64,000 nt of DNA from Ridgeia piscesae (lineage: Eukaryota; Annelida; Polychaeta; Sabellida; Siboglinidae). This document shows, piece by piece, positions 1 to 12,920 of the stretch. Location: positions 10,001 to 74,000 of the forward strand of contig JAODUO010000481.1 in assembly GCA_025642075.2 (NCBI GenBank), read 5' to 3'. The notes beneath the pieces are model-generated. The model ran no database searches and was not told the origin of the DNA. It was given only the letters and a program-made list of their open reading frames with translations. Within the stretch, counting starts at the first letter, position 1. Each line of letters begins with the position of its first letter. The position numbers and the translations under genes are program-made.

Positions 1-810
1 GCATGAACACTGTCCACACGTATATGGAATCTTGCCTTAGTAATATGTTATTAAAAATAATATATTTGCCATCCAGTGTAATGCTTGACCCACGTGCTGA
101 TATTTTTGGTGTGTGTGGATGTTTGATGTTTTCATTATAGTGACATGATCGGCATAGGATTCTTCGGAAGCATATCATTTTCACTGCATGAATGCCAGTC
201 GTCGCGAAAGGAGACCTGCATGTACGCGCCTACCTACTCAAGACTGCAGCATCTGTGTCTGCCTGTGTCACATCCCACGGCTGCTCACTCAAATGTCATT
301 TTAAATCAATACGAAACCAAGAAACTGCTTTAGAGATCCGGGTATATATGATACGAAAAACTAAGTGATGTTTCACATGAACAAACAATTTAGAACACCC
401 GGGAAATATGTCGAAATGGAGGCGGATGAATCCATCTAGCTCTGTGATTAACATGATGTCAGTATTAGCAGTGATCACAGGAGAAATAGCTTTGAGATGG
501 GCTAGGAAAGACAGGATCAATTAATTAAGGAAATAACAGGATAGCTTCTGTCGTTACATTACATATTGTGGTAAATAACAGTTGAACAAGGTACGTGTCA
601 ATTTACCATGTCAGCATTAGCGTCGCATATCGTCCCGAATGCCCAGTATTTTTTCATCTAGGGTACTATCGGTTGCACTGAGCTGTCGTATTCCGGGTTA
701 ATCCAGAGCGTTGACCGGTTGTCGGAAATGGCATTTCGTCTGTCATAGTTACGTTACATGACGTCACTTCGGCATATCTCAATGCACCGCCGCGCGTCGC
801 GACCATTGAT
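1..810. other. Unique non-coding sequence
   Basis: No exon, RNA gene or repeat array is visible. The short open frames have no recognisable domain and are not flanked by convincing splice sites. Confidence 0.5.
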
Positions 811-814
811 GTGT

Positions 815-1565
815 AGCGGCGCAGAGGCACAGCGGCCAGAGCTTCGGACTCTCGACTGAGAGAACCCAGGTTCAAATCCTGTGCCGCGGTGTCGAACCTT
901 GGGTAAGTTCGTTCACTCAGCTGTATGAATGAGTACCTAGATACAGTTGGGGTGGGTATCTCATTCTGTGTACGGGCTAGATACAGTTGGGGTGGGTATC
1001 TCATTCTGTGTACGGGCTGGATACAGTTGGGGTGGGTATCTCATTCTGTGTACGGGCTAGATACAGTTGGGGTGAGTATCTCATTCTGTGTACGGGCTAT
1101 ATACAGTTGGGGTGGGTATCTCATTCTGTGTACGGGCTGGATACAGTTGGGGTGGGTATCTCATTCTGTGTACGGGCTAGATACAGTTGGGGTGGGTATC
1201 TCATTCTGTGTACGGGCTGGATACAGTTGGGGTGGGTATCTCATTCTGTGTACGGGCTGGATACAGTTGGGGTGGGTATCTCATTCTGTGTACGGGCTGG
1301 ATACAGTTGGGGTGGGTATCTCATTCTGTGTACGGGCTGGATACAGTTGGGGTGGGTATCTCATTCTGTGTACGGGCTGGATACAGTTGGGGTGGGTATC
1401 TCATTCTGTGTACGGGCTGGATACAGTTGGGGTGGGTATCTCATTCTGTGTACGGGCTGGATACAGTTGGGGTGGGTATCTCATTCTGTGTACGGGCTGG
1501 ATACAAGAGAAGTTGAGATGAGGTTAGAGTAAATAGGTCCGCCAGGGTCGGAATAAAATGTAATG
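815..1565 (+). mobile_element. tRNA-derived SINE with an internal tandem expansion
   Basis: A tRNA-like head lies at about 820-890. It has an A-box-like GGCACAGCGGCCAGAGC and a B box GGTTCAAATCC, followed by a body containing TTGGGTAAGTTCGTTCA and GTATGAATGAGTACCT. The body resumes after the array with AGAAGTTGAGATGA at about 1507-1520. A diverged relative at 52,775-52,925 has the same body blocks without the array, so the 40-bp repeat appears to have expanded inside the SINE. The head does not look like a working tRNA gene. Confidence 0.65.
941..1505 (+). repeat. 40-bp minisatellite, 14 copies
   Basis: Fourteen full 40-bp units start at 941 and repeat almost without change. Each begins ATACAGTTGGGGTGGGTATC and ends with TACGGGCTGG or TACGGGCTAG. 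The unit lacks stops in three frames, so overlapping open frames of 109-198 codons appear; these are artefacts. Near-identity between copies points to recent expansion or homogenisation. Confidence 0.95.
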
Positions 1566-1924
1566 TGCCTTGATAAGTCCTGAGGACTGGACATTTATAA
1601 GAACTTATTTAATAATTATAATAACTTTACTTTTTGGTATAGACATCGATCTGCAGCAGTGGCCAATTAATATTCACGCATCGTTGTTCTCAACGTCATA
1701 TTCAGTTGCGTCCCACCTCCACCTGCATCCCACTTGACGGTACGGCCAGCCCCTGGTTCATATGCCTTTTTGTTAGCAATAGATTGTTAAAGCATAGACG
1801 TCGGAACCAAAGAGGGGAGTATTCTTGTACAACTATCCACCATTATCTATAGCCATGTACTATAATTTATACAACTGAATGAACCGAAGCAACGTAAAGT
1901 GAAAGAACTTGCTAAAGGTTCTAC

Positions 1925-2003
1925 ACGACAGCGCAGGATTAACCTGAACCCGGGTTTTCACGTTTGACAGCCAGATACTCTAGCCACTGCGCCACTGCAC
2001 TCC
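1925..2003 (-). mobile_element. tRNA-derived SINE head (reverse strand)
   Basis: Read on the minus strand, this contains an A-box-like TGGCGCAGTGGCTAGAG and a degenerate B box within CCCGGGTTCAGGTTAATCC, spaced as in a tRNA. The downstream body is not clear. It is a SINE remnant rather than a functional tRNA gene. Confidence 0.5.
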
Positions 2004-2139
2004 ACTGAATCACAGGTCAAAGGTCCAAAGAAGCGGGTGAACGTGGAAGGTAAACATCGACGCCTGGATCTAACAATGCTCTGAAGTTAACGTCATATAT
2101 ATGTTTCGGTTTAATTTTCATTTTCGCGTAATGTCGTAC

Positions 2140-2440
2140 AGAACTATCCACGAGGCGGCGACACCGAGCGGTCGTCAGCCGCGCGCCTGTCGTCCGCCAA
2201 TCAATCGGCGTTGCTGTTTACACGGCGGCCGCGGCACGTTCGGCGTGATGTCTCATCCGGGGCCAGGAGCCAGGCGCCGGGGTCTGGCGGGCGGCGGCGT
2301 CATCGATGCTAGGCGGACGCGGCAGCGGAGGCGAGCGTGCAGTGCAGTCACTAGTGTCGCTGTCATTGGCATTGCGACCGCAGGGCCGGAGATAGCAGCG
2401 CGAGATAAACATCGACGACGCCAGTCAGGTAGGCGTAGGA
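2140..2440 (+). promoter_or_regulatory. CpG-rich block ending in a splice donor; candidate LHFPL2 promoter and 5' UTR exon
   Basis: This stretch is much richer in CG dinucleotides than its surroundings. It ends with CCAGTCAG|GTAGGC, a good splice donor with the exon ending at 2428. The next plus-strand gene, LHFPL2, has a splice acceptor just before its start codon (30,009-30,010), so it needs an upstream non-coding exon. This block is the best candidate seen, which would make the first intron about 27.6 kb. The link is inference; the block could belong to another transcript or a non-coding RNA. Confidence 0.4.
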
Positions 2441-4260
2441 TTGAATTATCTCCGATTGTTCTCAGGAACAGGGGAAAGTAAAAATCACAAAACGCATAAG
2501 CGTAGCATCTTGGCGGTAACTGCGCTATAGTTGTCCAGGGGTGGACCCAACAATGTGTGGATGGACCTGCCCACGCAACGACTGGGCGGCGCGTCTCTCA
2601 ATTTATGGGTGGCAGACTGGCGCTTGTGTCAGTCGGGAGAATAGGTTTGTAAATGAGACAGGAACCTTGTTCACGAAGGCTTGGGATGAGTTCGCCGTTG
2701 ATGCAATACCGTGTAAGCGGGGGGCGGGGTGATACTGATACAGTAATACTTCGCAGTCTCGTCTGCTGGCAACTTGTGTTCGCGGGATCTAATCTATTGT
2801 TCGTTGACAGTCATTCACCGTGTTGACGATGACAGGTGTAAGGCGGTCGAAACACGAGACTCCCCATTGTTTACCCCTAATGATGACAGATGTCATTGAA
2901 TTGAACTTGCTCTGTCTTCTCTTCACAACAAAGTGGTCATTGAATTATACTTGCTCAGCCTTCACAACCACACACACATGTTTACATACCTACAACCAAC
3001 AAGTACAGACTTCATTCATAATTTACTGGAATACTGCTTTGTTTATAGAATAATGTAAACAACAGACGTGAGTTATGGTAATGTTACAATGGGTCAGTGA
3101 GCTGCAGCTTTATACCTGTTTCAGTGAGTTCATCCTACAAGGATATGTACAAAGTGTAGTGTGACCCTCGTATTGTGATCATAATGGTTGTCTGTATTGT
3201 TTCACATGGTAACCTGATATGTATAAACACAATGAGAACACAACCATTGTGTTGGAGCTGGGAGGCATCAGCATGTCCTACAAGTACTTTCTATCTGTCT
3301 GTCCAGCCGCAGTTAGGACAGTGGATAAATGGCTGGTAGCATATGTAATATTTGGCGCAAGTTTTAAGTATTTACTTAATTATAAGTGTGGTAACATCAT
3401 ACTATGAGGATTAGATTAGAGGAAAATGTAATGTGGATGATGCCATTTGTTGCCTAGAATAAAGTGTACACAATGTTATGCATGGTGGCATAGTGTTAGA
3501 CCTATCAAACCTGGCTATAAACAATGGTGATTTGTATATGTGAATGGTCTGCATTTCTATGTGTGAATGGTCAGCATTGCCATTGAAGTCGAGTGGAATT
3601 TAATTGAACAGGTCTGTATTCTTCAAGGAGCTAATTGTAAAATTGTAAAGAAGGCAGACTTGAGGACTGGTTACTGCTCAGGACAAACCTACCTGTAATG
3701 ACTTGACTTAAACACACTGACTATTGGCTATGTTGATCCACCCCTCTACCATTCTGTGTTATATATATATTCTGTTATGTATGGCATGCCACCCTGTCTT
3801 GTATGAAGGAAACCTGGTATCATTCCTCATCTGGCCATGCCATCTCCACTGTGGTCTTCCTGTCTTCCACTGTTCTTTGAATTCTTGTCTGAAAGCTTCC
3901 CTTGCACAGTTCCCACCTGGCATGTGATGATGATAAGACAAATTTGCCAAAACCACCTGATACTTGTGTGTCTGATAACATCTGTAATGGATTCAAGAAT
4001 GAACGTGTGTTCTCTAATGCAAATACCTATCTGGAAATCTATATCCATGGGAATCGTTTGAGCAGTTCTTAATAAGATCACTAATCTTTTTCCGAAGTCT
4101 TATCTACAACATTATTGCTGAACATCATGCTGTTGGGAAGTGCTTCAGTTTCTACATCTAGTCGCAATGCATACATAAAAGTCATAGACTTGTAGGTCAT
4201 TCAATCAGGAATACTCAATAGTTTGAATTCATCTTTTCAGCTTGTCAGTAGAAAATACAT
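2430..4260. other. Unique sequence, no gene recognised
   Basis: Moderately AT-rich. Open frames are short (under 90 codons) and match nothing recognisable. If the CpG block is the LHFPL2 promoter, this is the start of intron 1. Confidence 0.45.
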
Positions 4261-4261
4261 T

Positions 4262-4345
4262 GTAAATACTCAAGATTCAAAGATTCAAAATACTTTATTG
4301 TCCATTGAAAACGTCACATTAAAAATTGATTTTTTTTCATTTACA
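4262..4345 (-). mobile_element. Retroposon 3'-end-like sequence
   Basis: The plus strand carries GATTCAAAGATTCAAAATAC followed by TTTATTGT. On the minus strand this reads as an AATAAAG block followed by a short TTTGAATC repeat, a layout common at 3' ends of non-LTR retroposons. No element body is recognised beside it. Confidence 0.35.
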
Positions 4346-4750
4346 CATTAAAATGCCAGTGAAAAGATTGGTGATACAGATACAGTTATGACACATTAAA
4401 ATGATAATAATACTAATTAGCACTAAAATTGGTGAAGTAAATAAATTAAGTATTTATACAAATAATGTAAATAATGTAAATAAGTATATATAAATATATT
4501 AATTTGGTTACAATGTTCATAGTTTGTCAGATGTGTTATAAGTTTGACTCAACATGATTTTTATACGTGTGCTTCTGATTTAGTTAACAAAGTGCATTTC
4601 AGCTTTGGGCATCCAGTTCTTAGGACTGATCAGAATGCTTTACACTTCAGTCCCCGACCGACCTGTTCAGGCAAATACCACATCAACAGTCAACACCACT
4701 GAAGCATTCAGCCATGCTGTAATTACTACTAGAAGACTTTGTACATTGTA

Positions 4751-4881
4751 ACATGTCACACCATTTGTGACATTAAGCAGTGCCAGGTGTAACATTATGC
4801 AGGTTTCTTGTGACTGACTATGTGAGTATGTCACCCAGTGCCTTAGCCCTTCCTTATGCTTTGTCACGCACAGACTTAAGA
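4751..4881 (+). repeat. Dispersed repeat D2, copy 1
   Basis: About 130 bp from CATGTCACACCATTTG to CACAGACTTAA matches the reverse complement of 7541-7659 with scattered substitutions and small indels. The two copies form an inverted pair about 2.7 kb apart. No coding capacity is seen. Confidence 0.7.
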
Positions 4882-5029
4882 CTTTGGTGTGTCAGTTCCC
4901 GCACTGGTGAAGGATCAGCCACCAGTCACATTTCTCATTTGTTTGTGTCAACCAAACAAAGACAAGGCGTGTCTTTCACAAGATGACATTACCAATTTTA
5001 TTGAAATATCATTTTACCATAATTGGGGC

Positions 5030-5845
5030 GAGTACCCAACTAAAGTACTCAAGTAATGAGTGTGAGTACTATGATAAGTACAAGTGTGAGTACCCAACTA
5101 AAGTACTCAAGTAATGAGTGTGAGTACTATGATATGTACAAGTGTGAGTACCCAACTAAAGTACTCAAGTAGTGAGTGTGAGTATTATGATATGTACAAG
5201 TGTGAGTACCCAACTAAAGTACTCAAGTAGTGAGTGTGAGTACTATGATATGTACAAGTTGAGTACCCAACTAAAGTACTCAAGTAATGAGTGCGAGTAC
5301 TATGATAAGTACAAGTGTGAGTACCCAACTAAAGTACTCAAGTAATGAGTGTGAGTACTATGATAAGTACAAGTGTGAGTACCCAACTGAAGTACTCAAG
5401 TAATGAGTGTGAGTACTATGATATGTACAAGTGTGAGTACCTAACTAAAGTACTCAAGTAATGAGTGTGAGTACTATGATATGTACAAGAGTGAGTACCC
5501 AACTAAGGTACTCAGGTAGTGAGTGTGAGTACTATGATATGTACAAGTGTGAGTACCCAACTAAAGTACTCAAGTAATGAGTGTGAGTACTATGATATGT
5601 ACAAGTGTGAGTACCCAACTAAAGTACTCAAGTAATGAGTGTGAGTACTATGATATGTACAAGTGTGAGTACCCAACTAAAGTACTCAAGTAATGAGTGT
5701 GAGTACTATGATATGTACAAGTGTGAGTACCCAACTAAAGTACTCAAGTAATGAGTGTGAGTACTATGATATGTACACGTGTGAGTACCCAACTAAAGTA
5801 CTCAAGTAATGAGTGTGAGTACTATGATATGTACAAGTGTGAGTA
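5030..5845 (+). repeat. 58-bp minisatellite, about 14 copies
   Basis: Units begin GAGTACCCAACTAAAGTACT and contain GAGTAC/GTACTC half-palindromes, so each unit can form a small hairpin. A few units vary (AATGA against AGTGA, TGATAT against TGATAA). Confidence 0.95.
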
Positions 5846-7455
5846 ACAAGTACTTCATTCCAGATAGTGCTTGACTTGAGTAACAAATGCACATACTTTT
5901 GACATTCATGTGCTATTGAAGGTCACTTATGTGATGGTCAGTCTTGTTCATGTGATCTAAGCCAATCAGCGTGTGGAGCACATATAAATTTATACAATGA
6001 GGACATCATAAATTGAATACGAGACATTTGGATTGAAGATTATGATAGAGATGTAATGATAAAATACAAAGTACTGCCAATGTTATTGTAAGTACTGGTA
6101 CTTATATTTGTCACGAGTATAAGGACTTTAATATTCACAAGTAAAAGAAGTTTATGTGAAAATCCAGTATTCCAGTACCAAAGAGGACAAGTAAGAAGTA
6201 CTACGGCCCCAACACTACATTTGACTGTATACCATTATGTCCACCATGTCAGTGTAATCAGGTATAGTGGCAGTCATCCATGCTATAATGTGACAGCTAA
6301 TTACAAATGCTGAATTATGTCACTTCCTGATGCAATCATTTATTTACCTGCAGTACACAGTGCTCAGCTAGGAATAATTACCAGTTTTGAGTCATTAAGT
6401 AAATTGTCACATTCTGACAAGTCACATTTATGGCACCTTCATGCAAGAATTGCCAATACTAAATGTAGAATGTTGTGGTGACTTGGGTGACATCCTAGGC
6501 CGCAGATAAGACAGCGACTCTGAGCAGAAAACAGAAAAATATTTTTTTACAAGAAGCTTGCTGGTCCTGTCAAGACTTTCTCACTTGTCACATGTCACAC
6601 CAGACGTCACAGACACCAGTGTGTGGTGACTTGCTTACACGTCAGACCTCTCATTCCCGCTAGCTTCCTCCAGCTTTGTTACCAGCGAACACAGATCCAC
6701 TTTGTGGTTTTTCAGGAAATAATAGTTATTTGTGTTTCACGGGCCCTGTGGTTGAAGTTAAATGGATATATGCATTCAGTGACTCAGAAGTACCAGTTAC
6801 ATAGTTAGTTGGGAATCAACTTTGGATGTTGAATTTGATTTAGTAAATAAAGTCAATGGTGTTTACACTTGCAGTGACTGTTAGAAACACTAACTAGGGT
6901 GTTTACTTGGAAAAACAACATGCTTGTTGCTATTGAAACAACACTGGTTTGTGTATGTTTTTCCTGTACTTTTCAATTAGATAACATCTGTGGCTGCATA
7001 ATAATAATGTTACTTATAATAGATAATAATAATAATTATAATAACAATATTATGATTACTCATACTAAATACTAATCACATTTACATGTTTGTCAATCAA
7101 CAAATTCATGATGAAATTGTAAACATGCAGATGATACACTAAAGAACACAAAGTAAACAGACCAATATATCAAATAATACATGATAATTACAGGGAATAG
7201 CCGTCTCTAATCTGCTAATTAATCTTAATTTCTCATCTCCATGTTTAGCTCTCTATATCCCCAGTCCAATCATCACCCCACCTACTAATGTCACCATAAT
7301 GGATGTCTCCTGTGATCTAAGTCATTCTTACAGCACCACTTTGCATACTCATATCCGTGGTTATCTGCTGTCAGGTTTGTTTTTATATCACTAATTTGTT
7401 TTACACTAATTTGTTTTACTTATTTAACTGTATGTATACCTTTTTTGTATTGTTC

Positions 7456-7772
7456 AACAGTATTAATATTATATGAACAAGTTTCACTTTCATGTGTATG
7501 CTGTGTCAAAAAATGTGTTTGTTGACACAAATAACTGAGTTAAGTCTGTGCATGACAAAACATAAGGAAGGGCTAAGGCATTGGGTGACATAGTCAGTCG
7601 CAACATACCTGTGTAATGTTACACCTGGCATTGCATAATGTTACAAATGGTGTGACATGCACCAATCATGTAAGAATATGCTTTTGAAGTTTTCAAGGAA
7701 ATGTCCAGATGGTATTAATATTATGTTACCAAGTTGCACTGGTATGTGGATACCTGTCTCAAAAAATGTGTT
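7456..7772 (+). repeat. Local direct duplication (two about 65-bp copies)
   Basis: Segments at about 7456-7523 and 7712-7772 share GTATTAATATTAT and end in TCAAAAAATGTGTT, with about 255 bp between starts. They are diverged direct copies of unknown origin, and D2 copy 2 lies between them. Confidence 0.55.
7541..7659 (-). repeat. Dispersed repeat D2, copy 2 (inverted)
   Basis: The reverse complement of this segment matches 4751-4881 over its full length, including GCCTTAGCCCTTCCTTATG. It is part of an uncharacterised dispersed repeat family. Confidence 0.7.
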
Positions 7773-8492
7773 GACATTTTCGCTTGGTTTAAATTTATAG
7801 TAGTTTAGCGTAGGAATTATGATTGTATATTTTATGTGTCATGATAGGGACAAGGAATATACAGTGTCAAATATTGCTAGTGTGTAATTGTTAGTACAAC
7901 TTGATAATAAACTGTGTGAGTCTGACTGAATGTGAATCTATTATCTGTGCTCCTTCCCTTGAGTCATGGACTCATGTAACAGATACTGCTGGTCACCCCA
8001 CTCCCTGCAGGCTATCAGCTGGTCACTAGAGGGTCATTCTGGCTGGCCTTGTGGCTCCATGTTGACCAGTCAGACAGCAACTAGAGGCTGGTGATATTCC
8101 TGTGTTAATATGCAGCTGTTGTGAATTAATTTGCTGGTATCTCACCATTGCATGTGACTGATATGAGCATATTGTTTTATTTAACAATTAATAACAAATA
8201 TTGGTTTGGTGGATGAAGCATGCGTCCGCCGCCAGGACTGGTTGAGAGCACTGAAACAGCAAGGTGACAGCAGCGTCTAGTGGCACTAGTTTCCTATACT
8301 TTACTCCTACATTAATGATTTGGGGCTCTTGTGTTTTGCCCTTAATTGTCTGGTGGCTGTAATTATGAGGTGGCTGTATTATCAAGGTGGCCATACAGGC
8401 AGTTTCAACTAGTATAATTGAATGGTATAATTTGTGTTTACTAGATCTTTTGGGTATTACATTTTAATATGATTTCCTTGTACAAGATAACA

Positions 8493-9912
8493 TCTAGCAC
8501 AATCCTGAGGTTGTTTTACTAGACCTGTACAGTCCTAAGGTTGTTGTACTATATAATGTACAGTCCTGAGGTTGTTGTACTAGACCTGTACAGTCCTGAG
8601 GTTGTTGTACTAGACCTGTGCAGTCATGAGGTTGTACTAGACCTGTACAGTTTTGAGGTTGTTTTACTAGACCTGTGCAGTCATGAGGTTGTTGTACTAG
8701 ACCTGTACAGTCCTGAGGTTGTTGTACTAGACCTGTACAGTCCTGAGGTTGTTTTGCTAGACATGTACAGTCCTGAGGTTGTTTTACTAGACCTGTGCAG
8801 TCCTGAGGTTGTTGTACTAGACCTGTGCAGTCATGAGGTTGTTGTACTAGACCTGTACAGTCCTGAGGTTGTTGTACTAGACCTGTACAGTCCTGAGGTT
8901 GTTTTACTAGACCTGTGCAGTCATGAGGTTGTTGTACTAGACCTGTACAGTCCTGAGGTTGTTGTACTAGACCTGTACAGTCATGAGGTTGTTGTACTAG
9001 ACCTGTACAGTCCTGAGGTTGTTGTACTAGACCTGTGCAGTCCTGAGGTTGTTGTACTAGACCTGTACAGTCCTGAGGTTGTTGTACTAGACCTGTACAG
9101 TCATGAGGTTGTCGTACTAGACCTGTACAGTCCTGAGGTTGTTGTACTAGACCTGTACAGTCCTGAGGTTGTTGTACTAGACCTGTACAGTCATGAAGTT
9201 GTCGTACTAGACCTGTACAGTCCCTAAGGTTGTTGTACTAGACCGGTACAGTCCTGAGGTTGTTGTACTAGACTTGTACAGTCATGAAGTTGTCGTACTA
9301 GACCTGTACAGTCCCTAAGGTTGTTGTACTAGACCGGTACAGTCCTGAGGTTGTTGTACTATATATGTACAGTCCTGAGGTTGTTGTACTAGACCTGTAC
9401 AGTCATGAGGTTGTCGTACTAGACCTGTACAGTCCTAAGGTTGTTGTACTAGACCTGTACAGTCATGAGGTTGTTGTACTAGACCTGTACAGTCCTGAGG
9501 TTGTTGTACTAGACCTGTACAGTCCTGAGGTTGTTGTACTAGACCTGTACAGTCCTGAGGTTGTTGTACTAGACCTGTACAGTCCTGAGGTTGTCGTACT
9601 AGACCTGTACAGTCCTGAGGTTGTACTAGACCTGTACAGTCCTGAGGTTGTTGTACTAGACCTGTACAGTCCTGAGGTTGTTGTACTAGACCTGTACAGT
9701 CCTGAGATTGTTGTACTAGACCTGTACAGTCATGAGGTTGTTGTACTAGACCTGTACAGTCCTGAGGTTGTTGTACTAGACCTGTACAGTCCTGAGGTTG
9801 TTGTACTAGACCTGTACAGTCATGAGGTTGTTGTACTAGACCTGTACAGTCCTGAGGTTGTTGTACTAGACCTGTACAGTCCTGAGGATTGTTTTACTAG
9901 ACCTGTGCAGTC
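8493..9912 (+). repeat. 30-bp minisatellite, about 47 copies
   Basis: Unit starts CAGTCCTGAGGTTGTTGTAC and ends TAGACCTGTA. The period is a multiple of three and one frame lacks stops, so two open frames of 228 and 245 codons appear, reading repeated SPEVVVLDLY. Variants (CATGAGG, TTTTACTAG, GTGCAG) are scattered. A few units lose 3 bp or gain 1 bp, which breaks the frame, so selection for coding is unlikely. Confidence 0.95.
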
Positions 9913-9914
9913 AT

Positions 9915-12900
9915 ACAGGTCTTACTGGCCGTACAGTCCAGGTGCTCCTAGCCTTCCAAGGGCCACTAGCCTTACATCTGGTTTCCTGCTAGCTAATACC
10001 AGGCGTCCATTACTAACCTTACAGTCTCCCTCCCTTCCCAAGGGCCACCTCCAAGCCCCTCTCTGGTTTCCTGCTTCAGCTTTGACCAGGCGCCATATAT
10101 AACAATTAATGCTATCAGCTGGCTGGAGTGTCCAGTGTTGTGGTAATCACAGCTTAACCAGGCTGAATGGTTCCTGGAATGCTTTGTGATTAGACACATT
10201 GACAGATAAGCTCAGTGGATCACCCTCCTAAAAAATTACATTTCTAGGTTGTTGCTGAATTTGATAAAATAATATGCTTCTTTAATTCATAATTACTAGC
10301 AGCTGTAGCAGTACAACTTATCAGTTTCATTGGAAGTTGGGTGGTTTGAGTGACACAGAGTTGTGGTTTGTGTTATCAAACTATAGTACATGTTGAACTG
10401 ATTTTGGGTCAAGTGATCTTAGCAGGAAATAAACATGGCCATTCATGTGTCAGGCTTCAGGATAATGTCAAGACTTTGATGGGCATTTAGTTGTGGCCTC
10501 TGGGTCTGGGTTAGTCATCAGCCTAGAAACTCTCTAGCTTGTTGTCGTCACAATTTTGGGAAATGGAGCAGTGTTTGTTCAGGAGGGAAGTTAGACATGG
10601 GAGAATGAAAAATTACATATAATTAATGTGTATCCCAATGAGCACAGCCAACTGTATTGATTGTGAAGCTACAGAGTCGGGTATGTTACTTGTAAATGTA
10701 TATTTTAATGCTAAAAATATTGAATGTTACTCATTCATAAGATATGGCAGAAGAAAGATTGTTGTGGTGTTATATTGATGTAATAAAGGTCATGACTGTT
10801 TGTTTAGTTCTATTTTGATGTGACACTTGAGTATTTCTGTTTGAGGGAACTACTTGACCACGTCAACTCCAAAGCAAGAGGCCCAGTATGAACACAAAGT
10901 TAACTGGGGTGAATCAGTACTTATCTGTTGTTTGCACTTTGCAGGGTGATGTAGCTCGTGGCTGTTTTATTGTTTTCTACAGTTTGAAGTATAATAAATG
11001 AAATAAATGTTTAAGTCATAAATAGTCGTTTTTTAAAGGTCATTGTAGGCCGAATCAATAAACAAAGGTCTGGAAAGTCAGAACAACCCTAGAGACCAGA
11101 ATTACATATATTTTAACTTTAATAGTGTAACTATTTTTGTTGTTTACAATATTCCATCATCTCATAATTAGCCTGTGACAGTGTAGTTGCCACTCAATCA
11201 CCTAAGACAGCAGTTGATGGAAAAGTCATCATATATTTTATTAGATAATGCATGGTGTTACTAGGTAAACATGTTGTTATTAAGTAATGCATGGTGTTAC
11301 TGGATAACATGTTGTTATTAGGTAATGGATGTTATTATTAGTTGATGATTAGGATAATGAATGTGTGCCCCTTGGGAGACATTTGAATCACCCTCAAGGG
11401 TTCTGTGTCAGTGGATAAGATTTCACAGTTCTGTCTAAACAACTTGTCTGTTTGTGGAACTCTAATTGACATTATTGGCCTTGCACTGAGAAAGCAGGAC
11501 AAGTCCCTCATCTGACTTCATTTCCTGGTTCCTAGTCATGAAATCACAGAATACTCTGATTTATATCTTATTTTTACATGTATAGAATTGTTTTAATCCT
11601 GTGGTAGTAAATCATGCCATCAGGCTGCTCCTGAAATATATCTTTGTCCCTTGGTAAATGGTAATTCTTAGAATTAACACTTAAAGTTTATTGTGCAGCT
11701 GGACTGAAATGTGATGGAAATAAGTTACTGGGGTAGTTGTTGCTAGGACATTACTGCTTCTGTGAACTGTGTGACCATATTTTGTTGCAGTGATGAATTC
11801 ATAATTGAAAGAAAAACAAAATAAATACTACTTTTCTGTATGACAAGAAACACGATGCACATCACTGACTCTGTTCATGTTTTTAACCAGACCGGAAATG
11901 TAGACCCCTAAACTGTGGCCATCAAAGTAATAGGGTCTGATTTGTATGGTTACTCATGTTGTGTGTGATCAGACCCAAAGTAGTAGGGTTTGATGGCCCC
12001 CCAACCAGGAACTCTCTTTAGAGGTCACACTGGATTAGTCATAGTGGGTGGTTATTAGGTGTGGGTTTCTCCATTAGCCAGCAGTCCTTATGAGTGTGCC
12101 TGTATTGGGGCCATAATATAACCAGAAACACCCCCAGGGCACCCACCACTGACCATTGACCACTGAGTCAGACAAAGCTAAAGCTACAAGACTCACCCAC
12201 AGTCACAGCACCAGTCATTGTGTAGGTGTTACCCAGTGTGAAAGGCTACTACAGAAGTCATTTAATTTGTTTACTCAGAGCTGTGTCAGGCTTCTGTCAG
12301 TGACAGTCCTGTGTGCAAATACAAGAGTGTTCAGGACAATTTTTGTACAGACAATCATACTTTGAATACCTGAAGGGATTACCTAACAGATTGGCAAATA
12401 TTATACCATAATATGTAAGTATGGTTTTATCTATATCTATTGTAGATTTGGTGATGAAATATAATATAATGTAATATTACTCTGAGCCAACAGGAGTTAA
12501 ATTTCCGGTGGTTAACCCTAATTAATTAATAAAAGATTACACATTTTATTGTGGGGATGACAAGGGTAGATTATAATAGTAATGTCTTTTTGGTAATAAA
12601 TCCACATAAGGAAAGGTACACAAATTGGTATATTGTCATACTGTCAAAATCCAATTGTGCTTTTTTTATTATGTATTTAAACAATGTCAAATTAATATTA
12701 TGTAGCTTGCATTATAATATCTTGAGTTTTTTCAATGGTTCACATAAGTTTGTTTTTATATCATTTGGGCATTGAATGTTTATTTTAAATCTTTATTTTA
12801 TCCAAATAAACATATTTGACTACTTCAATAGCTATGGTAATGTAATAAACAATACAGCCAGTATACAAACACAGGGTATGGTCAAATTACAGTAAAACAG

Positions 12901-12920
12901 ACCCAGACTGAGAGCCTCCT
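9915..12920. other. Unique AT-rich sequence
   Basis: No exon recognised. A short imperfect duplication of about 44 bp (ATGCATGGTGTTACT) lies at 11,245-11,330. Nothing else stands out. Confidence 0.45.

Larger units (their letters stand above)
5850..8490. other. Unique AT-rich sequence
   Basis: No exon recognised. It contains the second copy of repeat D2 and a local duplication near 7.46-7.77 kb. Open frames are short and unassigned. Confidence 0.45.

Noticed and set aside
820..890. Functional tRNA gene
   Set aside because: A and B boxes are present, but the cloverleaf is poor and a SINE body follows.
2101..2481. 126-codon open frame in the CpG-rich block
   Set aside because: Arg-rich frame typical of GC-rich DNA, with no domain; a non-coding exon or promoter is more likely.
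8541..10102. Possible repeat protein reading SPEVVVLDLY
   Set aside because: 30-bp minisatellite with frame-breaking indels, no splice or start context and no known family.
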